NCBI GenBank assembly: GCA_947451285.1 | Contig: CANFYL010000004.1 | Location: forward strand, 1 to 53,194 | DNA length: 53,194 nt | Direction of reading: 5' to 3' | DNA from: Comamonadaceae bacterium | GTDB lineage: Bacteria; Pseudomonadota; Gammaproteobacteria; Burkholderiales; Burkholderiaceae_C | Part shown: positions 37,403-45,240 of the stretch, piece by piece | How positions within the stretch are numbered: position 1 is the stretch's first letter | Layout of the letters: each line of letters opens with the position of its first letter | Notes under the pieces: generated by a model | Seen by the model: only the letters and a program-made list of their open reading frames with translations | What the model was told of the DNA's origin: nothing | The model's database searches: none | Position numbers and translations under genes: made by a program

Positions 37403-39167
37403 CGCCATGCTCGTTGTGCGAGAGATAAAGCTTGGCGTATACGCCGCCAGAGGCAAGCAGCTGATCGTGTTGCCCCATTTCTACAATCCGCCCGCGCTGC
37501 ATCACCACTATGACGTTCGCATGTTCAATGGTGGAGAGTCGGTGTGCGATGACCAGCGATGTGCGGTTGTGCATTAAGGCCTTAAGGGCTGTCTTGACCG
37601 CATGTTCAGATGCGCTGTCAAGCGCCGATGTGGCTTCGTCCAAGATCAAGATGGGTGCATTCTTGTAAATCGCACGCGCAATTGCCAATCGCTGACGCTG
37701 GCCGCCAGAAAATTGTGTGGCATTGTGTCCGACCCACGTATTTTCTTGCTGAGGTAACCCGCGCACAAAAGAATCCAAATTAGCCGCTTGTAAAGCTTCC
37801 CAAATTCGCCCTTCATTCACGTCAGAACCAAGCGCGATGTTGTGAGCGACCGTGTCATTGAACATCACAACATCTTGACTCACATAGGCCATGTGAGCGC
37901 GCAGACTGTCCAAATTCCATTCGGGCAATGGCACGCCACCTAAACTGATTTGTCCCGACGTAGGCTCTAAAAACCTTGGTAGTAAATTAGCCAATGTGGT
38001 TTTGCCCGAGCCAGAGGCGCCTACAAAGGCCACGGTTTGCCCCGGTTGAATTGTCAGACTTACACCGTCAAGTGCAGCTTGTATTGCATTGGGGTATTGC
38101 AGTCGCACATTATCAAAACGAATTTCACATTGATTTTTTTCACTTCTGTATGCACCTTGTCTCTCATCCGGTGTCTTGTCCAGAAGTTCTAATCCACGCT
38201 CTAGTGCAGTCACTCCTCGCGTGAGCATGCCGGTCACTTCAGACAAATGCTTGATAGGCGAGATGAGCATCAGCATGCCCGTGATGAACGATGCAAAGCC
38301 GCCTACCGTCACCGTATTGTCAGAACCTTGACCTGTGCTTTGCCATAATGCCACGCTGATCACAGTAGACAGGGCCAAAGCTGCCAGCATCTGAATCAAA
38401 GGCGTCATGACCGAATTGGCAACAACCGCTTTCATGGCAAGTTGCCGAAGTTTAAGATTGAATTCTGAGAATCTATGTGCTTGAGCAGTTTGTGCATTGT
38501 GCAGACGAACCATGCGGTAGGCCAACACGTTTTCCTCCACCACATAGGCCAACTCTTCAGTGGCATCCTGACCGGCGCGTGTGACACGGTCCAAGCGGTT
38601 AGACAGGTGTTTCACTATCCATGCAACAGGGGGAACGATGGCAAACACAATCAAAGTCAGCTTCCAGTTCAAAAACAGCAAATATCCCATCAGTGCAACC
38701 AAGGTAACCAAATCTTTGGCAAATGAGAGCAGGGTGGAAACCAACAAAGACGAACCATTGTTGACCTCATACACCATGGTGTTCGTCAACCCACTGGCAT
38801 GTTGGTTTTGAAATAAAAGAGGATCTGCACGTAAAAGCTTTTCAAACAAGCGCTGCCGAATTTGCTCCATTGACGTGTTAGTTACCCGTGCCAAACAATA
38901 AGCGGCAATAAATCCAGCAGCGCCCCGAACGGCAAATAAAAGCAGTAAAACAACAGGTATTTGCCACAAAGCAAAACTGCCCTCTTGGAAGCCCTTGTCC
39001 AACAAAGGCTTCATCAAAGCAGGAATAGCCGGCTCTGTGGCTGCCCCAACGAAAATCCCAAAAATCCCAAGGGCCAGGGTGCCCGTATGGCCGGAAAACC
39101 AGGGTGCTACGCGCCGCAGTCGCTTCCATAAAGAGATTGACTCGAGAGGCATTAAATCGATGCTCAT
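37374..39167 (-). CDS. msbA: Lipid A export ATP-binding/permease protein
   Basis: A 597-residue half-transporter that flips lipid A-core across the inner membrane. Six membrane helices occupy about residues 25-320. The nucleotide-binding domain has Walker A GASGSGKTT, the signature TQFSGGQRQRLAIARA and Walker B ILILDEATSALD, and ends in RIVEMGQHDQLL. The length fits MsbA of betaproteobacteria. It is divergent from tolB with 109 bp between, which must hold both promoters. Confidence 0.92.
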   Translation of the reverse strand: MSIDLMPLESISLWKRLRRVAPWFSGHTGTLALGIFGIFVGAATEPAIPALMKPLLDKGFQEGSFALWQIPVVLLLLFAVRGAAGFIAAYCLARVTNTSMEQIRQRLFEKLLRADPLLFQNQHASGLTNTMVYEVNNGSSLLVSTLLSFAKDLVTLVALMGYLLFLNWKLTLIVFAIVPPVAWIVKHLSNRLDRVTRAGQDATEELAYVVEENVLAYRMVRLHNAQTAQAHRFSEFNLKLRQLAMKAVVANSVMTPLIQMLAALALSTVISVALWQSTGQGSDNTVTVGGFASFITGMLMLISPIKHLSEVTGMLTRGVTALERGLELLDKTPDERQGAYRSEKNQCEIRFDNVRLQYPNAIQAALDGVSLTIQPGQTVAFVGASGSGKTTLANLLPRFLEPTSGQISLGGVPLPEWNLDSLRAHMAYVSQDVVMFNDTVAHNIALGSDVNEGRIWEALQAANLDSFVRGLPQQENTWVGHNATQFSGGQRQRLAIARAIYKNAPILILDEATSALDSASEHAVKTALKALMHNRTSLVIAHRLSTIEHANVIVVMQRGRIVEMGQHDQLLASGGVYAKLYLSHNEHGVMDETAAEH

Positions 39168-39276
39168 GGGCAGTCTGTGGGGAGGTGGGTAATTGCCCCA
39201 TTATCGTCAGTCATCTAGACACTAAAATCCTATGTTGTTTATATCCAGCGTCTTTCGATAGCGCCAAAATTGAACC

Positions 39277-40569
39277 ATGATCTTTTCACGCCGTAAAGTT
39301 GGGGCAACCTTGATTGCATGGCTGTTCTTGGCCATGTTGAGCATTTCTGCCAGGGCGCAATTTCGCGTTGAAGTGTCAGGCGTTGGCTTGACACAGGTGC
39401 CGATCGCCTTTGGCCCGTTCAGAGGTGAAGATGCGTCCCCTCAAAAAATTTCCACCATCGTGCAAGCTGACTTGGAGCGCAGCGGTCAGTTTCGTGGCCT
39501 GTCGGCAGGCAAGACCGTCGATGAAACCGAGCGCCCAGATCTGAGCGCCATGCGTCAATTGGGTGCAGATGCTTTACTCACGGGCAGTATCGGCAAAATG
39601 GCCGACGGTCGCTTCGATGTTCGTTTACGGCTGTGGGATGTTGTCCGTGGACAAGATTTGGGAGCCATGAGTTATGTGGTCGTTGCAGGCGATCTCCGGT
39701 TGGCCTCGCACCGAATTTCTGATTTTGTTTACGAAAAACTCACTGGAGAGCGGGGTGTTTTTTCCACCCGCATCACCTATGTGACCAAAGCCGGTACACG
39801 CTATAACCTTTGGGTGGCCGACTCAGATGGGGAAAATGCCCAATCTGCACTCGCCAGTCCAGAACCCATCATCTCACCCAGCTGGTCGCCAACAGGAACA
39901 CAACTGGCCTACGTCTCTTTCGAATCACGCAAGCCGGTGATCTATGTGCACGATGTAGCATCTGGCAAACGACGCGCAGTAGCGAACTTTCGTGGCTCTA
40001 ACAGTGCGCCATCATGGTCCCCAGATGGTCGAACCTTGGCTGTCACGCTCAGCCGTGATGGGGGGTCGCAATTGTTTTTGATCGACAGTGAAGGCGGAGA
40101 ACCACGTCGGCTCACGCAGTCTGCTGGAATTGACACAGAGCCTGTGTTTTCTCCCGATGGCAGCGCTGTTTATTTTGTCAGTGACCGAGGTGGATCACCC
40201 CAGATTTACCGTATGCCAGCCATGGGTGGTCCGGCCAACCGTGTGACATTCAATGGCAGTTACAACATCTCGCCATCACTCAGTGCTGATGGCCGCTGGT
40301 TGGCTTACGTTTCGCGCATTGGAGGTGCCTTCAAGCTGCATGTGATGGACTTGAACAGTGGCAATGCATCCCCCATCACCGACACAACGGCCGATGAGCG
40401 ACCCAGCTTTGCTCCGAACAGTCGATTGTTGGTTTATGCAACTCAACAAAGCGGCCGTGAAGCATTGATGACAACCACCCTCGATGGTCGAATCAAAGCC
40501 CGTTTATCAGGGCAGGGCGGCGATTTGCGCGAGCCGCATTGGGGCCCTTACACCAAAACTCAACCCTGA
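39277..40569 (+). CDS. tolB: Tol-Pal system beta-propeller protein
   Basis: A 430-residue periplasmic protein linking the Tol complex to Pal. A signal peptide ends ARA at about residue 27. An N-terminal domain follows, then WD40-like repeats with SPSWSPTG, APSWSPDGRTLA, TEPVFSPDGSAVYFVSDRGG and SPSLSADGRWLAYVS. Upstream is msbA rather than tolA, so the operon here begins with tolB. Confidence 0.97.
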   Translation: MIFSRRKVGATLIAWLFLAMLSISARAQFRVEVSGVGLTQVPIAFGPFRGEDASPQKISTIVQADLERSGQFRGLSAGKTVDETERPDLSAMRQLGADALLTGSIGKMADGRFDVRLRLWDVVRGQDLGAMSYVVVAGDLRLASHRISDFVYEKLTGERGVFSTRITYVTKAGTRYNLWVADSDGENAQSALASPEPIISPSWSPTGTQLAYVSFESRKPVIYVHDVASGKRRAVANFRGSNSAPSWSPDGRTLAVTLSRDGGSQLFLIDSEGGEPRRLTQSAGIDTEPVFSPDGSAVYFVSDRGGSPQIYRMPAMGGPANRVTFNGSYNISPSLSADGRWLAYVSRIGGAFKLHVMDLNSGNASPITDTTADERPSFAPNSRLLVYATQQSGREALMTTTLDGRIKARLSGQGGDLREPHWGPYTKTQP

Positions 40570-40595
40570 TCTTTCAATCACTTTAAGTACCCGTC

Positions 40596-41114
40596 ATGAA
40601 TAAATTTCTTTTGCTGATTGCCCTCACTGCTTTTTTGTCTGGTTGCGCCTCCGGCGTCAAATTAGATGAAGTTCCGGTCGATGACCGTTCTGGTTCAGCT
40701 CTAACACCAGGTGGTGCAGCGGTCGCTGGACTTGATGCGCGTGGTTTGTCAGGTGTGGCCGGTGGTGTCAAAGCTGGTCCTGCTGGCGTTGAAACTATCG
40801 TTTACTTCGATTACGACAGCTACAGCGTTAAGCCTGAGTTTCAAAAAATGCTCGATGCGCACGCACGCTTCCTGCGCGCCGACAAAAACCGCAAGGCTGC
40901 CCTTGAAGGGCATACGGATGATCGTGGGGGACGCGAGTACAACTTGGCATTGGGGCAAAAGCGCGCTGAAGCTGTCAGGCGCGTCCTCTCAGTGCTCGGA
41001 GTCTCGGACAACCAGATTGAAGCCGTGAGCTATGGCAAGGAAAAACCAGCGGCAACCGGTATGGATGAGGGTTCATTCGCTAAAAATCGCCGCACTGAGA
41101 TCAGCTACCGATGA
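40596..41114 (+). CDS. pal: Peptidoglycan-associated lipoprotein
   Basis: A 172-residue outer-membrane lipoprotein with lipobox FLSGC (Cys17) and an OmpA-like peptidoglycan-binding domain: TIVYFDYDSYSVKPEF, LEGHTDDRGGREYNLALGQKRAEAV and FAKNRRTEI. It anchors the outer membrane to the wall and binds TolB. It lies 26 bp after tolB and overlaps cpoB by ATGA. Confidence 0.97.
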   Translation: MNKFLLLIALTAFLSGCASGVKLDEVPVDDRSGSALTPGGAAVAGLDARGLSGVAGGVKAGPAGVETIVYFDYDSYSVKPEFQKMLDAHARFLRADKNRKAALEGHTDDRGGREYNLALGQKRAEAVRRVLSVLGVSDNQIEAVSYGKEKPAATGMDEGSFAKNRRTEISYR

Positions 41115-41875
41115 AATCGCAACGGACTTTTAAGCTCCAGGCGATGGCTTGGGTGCTTGCCTGTTTGGCAATTCCAGCGGCCCAAGCTGCATTGTTCGAA
41201 GACGATGAAGCGCGACGTGCGATTTTGGATCTCCGCCAAAAGGTAGAGCGCCAACGTGGAGAAATTCAGCAGATAGGTGGTGAGATCCAACAAATACAGC
41301 GCAGTCTTCTCGACCAGCAAAATCAGTTCGAAACGCTCAGCGCGGAGATCGCACGCTTGCGTGGCGAGAAGGAGCAACTTTCTCAAGAGTTACGTCAGCA
41401 GCAAGACGCCGCAAAATCTGCATCACAAGCGGTCGAGGAGAGATTGCGTAAATTTGAACCCGTCAAAGTTCAAGTCGATGGTTTAGAGTTTTTGGCTGAA
41501 CCTGCGGAAATCAGGTTCTTTGAAGATTCTCTGGGCGTCTTTCGTAAAGGTGACTTCATTGCCGCCAGTTCCTCTTTCACAGATTTCATTCGTCGCTACC
41601 CCACCAGTGGCTACAGCGCCACGGCATTGTTCTGGTTAGGCAATGCACAGTACGCCAATCGTGATTACAAGGAAGCTATCCGTAATTTCAATGCGCTATT
41701 GAGTAAGTCTTCCGAGCACCCTCGTGCGCCAGAAACCATGCTGTCGATCGCCAACTGTCAACTTGAGTTGAAAGACCTCAAGGCGGCTCGAAAGACGCTG
41801 GAAGATGTGATGAAAACCTACCCCCAATCTGAGGCAGCTAGCGCCGCGCGCGAACGCCTAGCAAGGCTCAAATGA
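41111..41875 (+). CDS. cpoB: Cell division coordinator CpoB (YbgF)
   Basis: A 254-residue periplasmic protein. A signal peptide ends AQA at about residue 26, an N-terminal coiled coil rich in Gln/Glu/Arg (about 35-115) mediates trimerisation, and the C-terminal TPR part has GDFIAASSSFTDFIRRYPTSGYSATALFWLGNAQYANRDY. In E. coli it couples peptidoglycan synthesis to Tol-driven constriction. The stop overlaps the transporter gene by ATGA. Confidence 0.95.
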   Translation: MKSQRTFKLQAMAWVLACLAIPAAQAALFEDDEARRAILDLRQKVERQRGEIQQIGGEIQQIQRSLLDQQNQFETLSAEIARLRGEKEQLSQELRQQQDAAKSASQAVEERLRKFEPVKVQVDGLEFLAEPAEIRFFEDSLGVFRKGDFIAASSSFTDFIRRYPTSGYSATALFWLGNAQYANRDYKEAIRNFNALLSKSSEHPRAPETMLSIANCQLELKDLKAARKTLEDVMKTYPQSEAASAARERLARLK

Positions 41876-42984
41876 ATGAAGTGACAGCACTCACCCAGCA
41901 GGTTTTAGGGGCTTTTTTCTTGATCGCTGTTGCGATTGGTGTTATCAGCCAGCGTACTCACTTTTGTACCATGGGTGCGATTGCGGATGTTTTCAATATG
42001 GGTGACTGGACCCGCGCACACCAATGGGTTTTGGCCGTTGGCGTCGCCATGATTGGCTTTGCTGCCTTGTCACAGCTCGGTTTGATTGACTCCAGTAAAA
42101 CACTCTACGCTGGCAATCGTTTCATGTGGTTATCCTCAACAGCTGGCGGATTGATGTTTGGCTATGGAATGGTCATGGCCTCGGGATGTGGCAACAAAAC
42201 CTTGGTACGTATTGGTGCGGGCAATCTCAAATCCCTGGTCGTTTTTCTGGTACTGGGTTTAAGCGCTTTCGCCACTCTCAAAGGCATCACCGCGGTGTTG
42301 CGCGTCAACACGGTGGATGCTATCTCTTTGAGCATGCCAAGCAATGCCGACTTAGGCACCCTGATTGCCAGTGTGACGGGTATTGCCAACGAATCGACCA
42401 ATATTTGGACTGGTTATGTGCTGGGTGTCCTATTGGTGCTGTGGGTGTTGCGTCATGCTGATTTTTGGACATTTGAAAACTTGTTGGCCAGCCTGGGTGT
42501 GGGTGCTTTGATTGTGCTCATGTGGTGGGTCAGCGGACATTTTGGTTTTTTACCTGAGCATCCAGAAACATTAGAGCCCGTGTATTTGGGCACCTATTCA
42601 GGCCGTATCGAAGCCATGAGTTTTGTCGCCCCTGTGGCGCATACCCTTGACTGGTTGATGTTCTTCAGCGACAAGTCAAAGTTTTTGACAGTGGGTGTCG
42701 TTTCGGTCACAGGTGTCATCGTTGGTTCAGCCGTTTCTGCTGTTCAGCAAAAAACATTTCGCTGGGAGGGCTTTGCCAGTGTCGATGATTTGTCGCAACA
42801 TTTGATCGGGTCTGCATTGATGGGCATTGGTGGTGTCACCGCCTTGGGTTGCACCTTCGGCCAAGGTTTGAGTGGCATTTCAACTTTGAGCTTGAACTCC
42901 TTTGCAGCCGTTGCAGCCATTGTGCTGGGGGCGGTGTTGTCGATTCGCCATCAAGTGGCGCGGTTGGAACGCAGCCTCGCGTGA
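41872..42984 (+). CDS. YeeE/YedE family transporter (thiosulfate uptake, TsuA-like)
   Basis: A 370-residue inner-membrane protein with about nine hydrophobic segments. Three conserved cysteines sit in short motifs: THFCTMG (Cys32), MASGCGNKT (Cys106) and ALGCTFGQG (Cys327), as in TsuA, where such cysteines relay thiosulfate. No tusA-like tsuB gene is next to it. It is translationally coupled to cpoB upstream and to tcdA downstream, an unusual place for a sulfur transporter. Selenium or other sulfur compounds are alternative cargo. Confidence 0.88.
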   Translation: MNEVTALTQQVLGAFFLIAVAIGVISQRTHFCTMGAIADVFNMGDWTRAHQWVLAVGVAMIGFAALSQLGLIDSSKTLYAGNRFMWLSSTAGGLMFGYGMVMASGCGNKTLVRIGAGNLKSLVVFLVLGLSAFATLKGITAVLRVNTVDAISLSMPSNADLGTLIASVTGIANESTNIWTGYVLGVLLVLWVLRHADFWTFENLLASLGVGALIVLMWWVSGHFGFLPEHPETLEPVYLGTYSGRIEAMSFVAPVAHTLDWLMFFSDKSKFLTVGVVSVTGVIVGSAVSAVQQKTFRWEGFASVDDLSQHLIGSALMGIGGVTALGCTFGQGLSGISTLSLNSFAAVAAIVLGAVLSIRHQVARLERSLA

Positions 42985-43760
42985 TGGACGACGCAGATTT
43001 GGCACGCCGCTTTGGCGGACTAGATCGTCTTTATGGGGTGAGCGGAGCGAATCAAATTCGTCTTTCACATGTGGCTGTGGTGGGCATCGGTGGGGTGGGT
43101 TCTTGGGCGGCAGAAGCCCTGGCTCGAAGTGGCGTAGCCCATCTGACATTGATTGACCTCGATCATGTTTCAGAATCCAACATCAATCGCCAAATTCATG
43201 CGCTAACCAGCACGGTCGGACAGTCCAAAGTTCAGGCCATGCGAGAACGTATCGCTCTCATCAATTCGCATTGCCATGTGAGGTGTATCGAAGACTTTGT
43301 AGAACCCAGCAATTGGCCAGACGTCTTGACAGGTCCCGTCGATGCAGTCATCGACGCCTGCGATCAAGTCAAAGCCAAATCAGCTATGGCAGCTTGGGCT
43401 TTGCAAAACTCCGCCCTGTTCATCAGCGTTGGAGCTGCAGGCGGAAAGCGTTTGGCGCACAAGGTGGACATCGATGACCTTGCATTCACCACCCATGATC
43501 CCTTGCTGGCACAGTTGCGCTACCGCTTGCGTCGTCAGTTCGGTGCTGCGCGAGATGGCAAAAAAATTGGGCTGGCGTGTGTGTTCAGCCGTGAATCCGT
43601 CGCCCCTCCCGATGCCAGTTGTGACCTAGAAGGCGATGGCAGTTTGAACTGCCACGGTTATGGTTCCGTCGTGAGCGTGACCGCCACATTTGGACAATGC
43701 GCTGCAGGCTGGGTACTTGATCAAATTTCTTCACGTGCACTGGCAAAACGCTCAAAATAG
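42984..43760 (+). CDS. tcdA: tRNA threonylcarbamoyladenosine dehydratase
   Basis: A 258-residue E1-like enzyme that cyclises t6A37 to ct6A in tRNAs decoding ANN codons, including the tRNA-Lys that follows. The adenylation domain has VVGIGGVGSWAAEALARSG, DLDHVSESNINRQIHA and DACDQVKAK. The ATG overlaps the TGA of the transporter gene by one base. It normally receives electrons or sulfur from CsdA-CsdE, not seen here. Confidence 0.94.
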   Translation: MDDADLARRFGGLDRLYGVSGANQIRLSHVAVVGIGGVGSWAAEALARSGVAHLTLIDLDHVSESNINRQIHALTSTVGQSKVQAMRERIALINSHCHVRCIEDFVEPSNWPDVLTGPVDAVIDACDQVKAKSAMAAWALQNSALFISVGAAGGKRLAHKVDIDDLAFTTHDPLLAQLRYRLRRQFGAARDGKKIGLACVFSRESVAPPDASCDLEGDGSLNCHGYGSVVSVTATFGQCAAGWVLDQISSRALAKRSK

Positions 43761-43769
43761 CGCTATAAT
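43741..43769 (+). promoter_or_regulatory. Promoter of tRNA-Lys
   Basis: A perfect -10 TATAAT at 43764-43769 with a weak -35 (TGGCAA at 43741-43746) 17 bp upstream. It overlaps the tcdA 3' end and lies about 47 bp before the mature tRNA. Confidence 0.6.
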
Positions 43770-43815
43770 TTGAGGCTTCGCGATGCATGTGAAAAACTCA
43801 AATGCTCCGCGAATT

Positions 43816-43891
43816 GGGACCATAGCTCAGTTGGTAGAGCAGCGGACTTTTAATCCGTTTGTCGTGGGTTCGACCCCCGCTGGTCCCACCA
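43816..43891 (+). tRNA. tRNA-Lys(UUU)
   Basis: A 76-nt cloverleaf: acceptor GGGACCA pairs with TGGTCCC, discriminator A and encoded CCA at 43889-43891. The anticodon arm CGGAC-TTTTAAT-CCG gives anticodon TTT, and GGTTCGACCC forms the T-arm. Confidence 0.97.
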
Positions 43892-43897
43892 AAATTT

Positions 43898-43932
43898 AAG
43901 CCACTTTGTATTCGCGTACAAAGTGGCTTTTC
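43898..43932 (+). terminator. Rho-independent terminator after tRNA-Lys
   Basis: A perfect 13-bp stem (AAGCCACTTTGTA with TACAAAGTGGCTT) around a 6-nt loop, ending in a short T run. It insulates the tRNA from the efflux operon. Confidence 0.88.
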
Positions 43933-43974
43933 TGCTTGTGGAAAAGCAAGCTCGGGTATCACCAAAGGTTCGTC

Positions 43975-45228
43975 ATGGTCAAGACAAGTCCCGTCAATCA
44001 CACCTTGCCACTCTTCATTCGAAGTGTTCATCTGGCTTTCATCGCTTGCACCATCAGCGTCTTGTTGGGGTGCGGCGCTAAAGAAGGTGCGTCACCGCCC
44101 AGCGGCAATGGCGGTCCGCCATTGGCCACCGTTGGGGTGATCACGGTTGAGCAACAACGCGTGGCGCTGCAAACCGAGTTGCCCGGGCGTGTCAGTCCCT
44201 TGCGTGTTGCACAAGTACGTGCACGTGTCAATGGCGTGGTGATGCAACGCTTGTTCAAAGAGGGCAGTCAGGTTAGCGCAGGACAGTTGTTGTTTCAAAT
44301 TGACCCAGCCCCTTACCGCGCAACCTACGACAGTGCCCAAGCCAGCTTGTCCAAAGCGCATGCCAATTTATTACAGGCCAATGCGCAGGTACAACGGTTC
44401 AAACCTTTGGCAGAGGCCAACGCGGTGAGTCAGCAAGAATTCTCCTCGCTTGTGACCAGCCAAAAGCAAGCTGAAGCTGATGTTGCCGCAGCTGCAGCTG
44501 CATTACAAAGTGCGCGCATTAACCTTGAATATGCCAGCGTTACTGCCCCAATATCAGGACGTATTGGTCAGGCCTTGGTCACCGAGGGCGCCTTGGTCAG
44601 CCAAGCAGAGGCTACGCAACTGGCACTGATTCAACAAACCGATACGGTTTATGTGAATTTCACGCAGTCGACGGCCGATGTGCTGAGTTTGCGCAAGGCG
44701 ATTGCAACGAAACAACTGCGTAGCGCTGCAGATGGTTCACTGGCGGTGCGTGTGGTGTTGGAAGATGGCAGCGAGTTACCTTACAAAGGCAAGTTGTTGT
44801 TCACAGACTTGACGGTCGACCCCACCTCTGGCCAAGTGACGCTTCGCGCTGAGATGCCCAACAAGGATGGACTGTTGCTGCCTGGACAATATGTGCGCGT
44901 TCGTTTGTCCCAAGCTGAGTTGCCAAGAGTTATTGCTTTACCGCAGCAAGCTGTGACTAGAACCGGTCAGGGAGACACCGTGTTGGTGGTTGGCGCAGAC
45001 AACAAACCTGTCTCTCGAAATGTCAAAGTTGGCCCCGCTCAAAACAACCAATGGCTGATCTTGGAAGGTTTGGAAGTGGGCGAGCAAGTTATCGTCGATG
45101 GCTTTCAAAAGATGACGGTGCCTGGTGCGCCTGTTAAGACAGTGCCGTGGGATCCTAAAGTCAAGTTGCCTGCCACAGAGCCAAGCGCCGCGCCGGTATC
45201 CGCTGCTGCTTCGGCGGCCAGCAAATAA
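43975..45228 (+). CDS. RND efflux periplasmic adaptor (AcrA/MexA family)
   Basis: A 417-residue membrane-fusion protein joining the RND pump to its outer-membrane channel. The lipobox VLLGC puts the lipidated Cys at residue 33. Lipoyl/barrel-sandwich halves (VRARVNGVVMQRLFKEGSQVSAGQLLFQID and ITAPISGRIG-like VTAPISGRIGQ) flank an Ala/Gln-rich hairpin coiled coil; the beta barrel and proximal domain follow. The ATG at 43975 has AAAGG upstream; the longer reading from 43906 starts inside the tRNA terminator. Confidence 0.93.
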   Translation: MVKTSPVNHTLPLFIRSVHLAFIACTISVLLGCGAKEGASPPSGNGGPPLATVGVITVEQQRVALQTELPGRVSPLRVAQVRARVNGVVMQRLFKEGSQVSAGQLLFQIDPAPYRATYDSAQASLSKAHANLLQANAQVQRFKPLAEANAVSQQEFSSLVTSQKQAEADVAAAAAALQSARINLEYASVTAPISGRIGQALVTEGALVSQAEATQLALIQQTDTVYVNFTQSTADVLSLRKAIATKQLRSAADGSLAVRVVLEDGSELPYKGKLLFTDLTVDPTSGQVTLRAEMPNKDGLLLPGQYVRVRLSQAELPRVIALPQQAVTRTGQGDTVLVVGADNKPVSRNVKVGPAQNNQWLILEGLEVGEQVIVDGFQKMTVPGAPVKTVPWDPKVKLPATEPSAAPVSAAASAASK

Positions 45229-45240
45229 AGGGCCTTTGAC

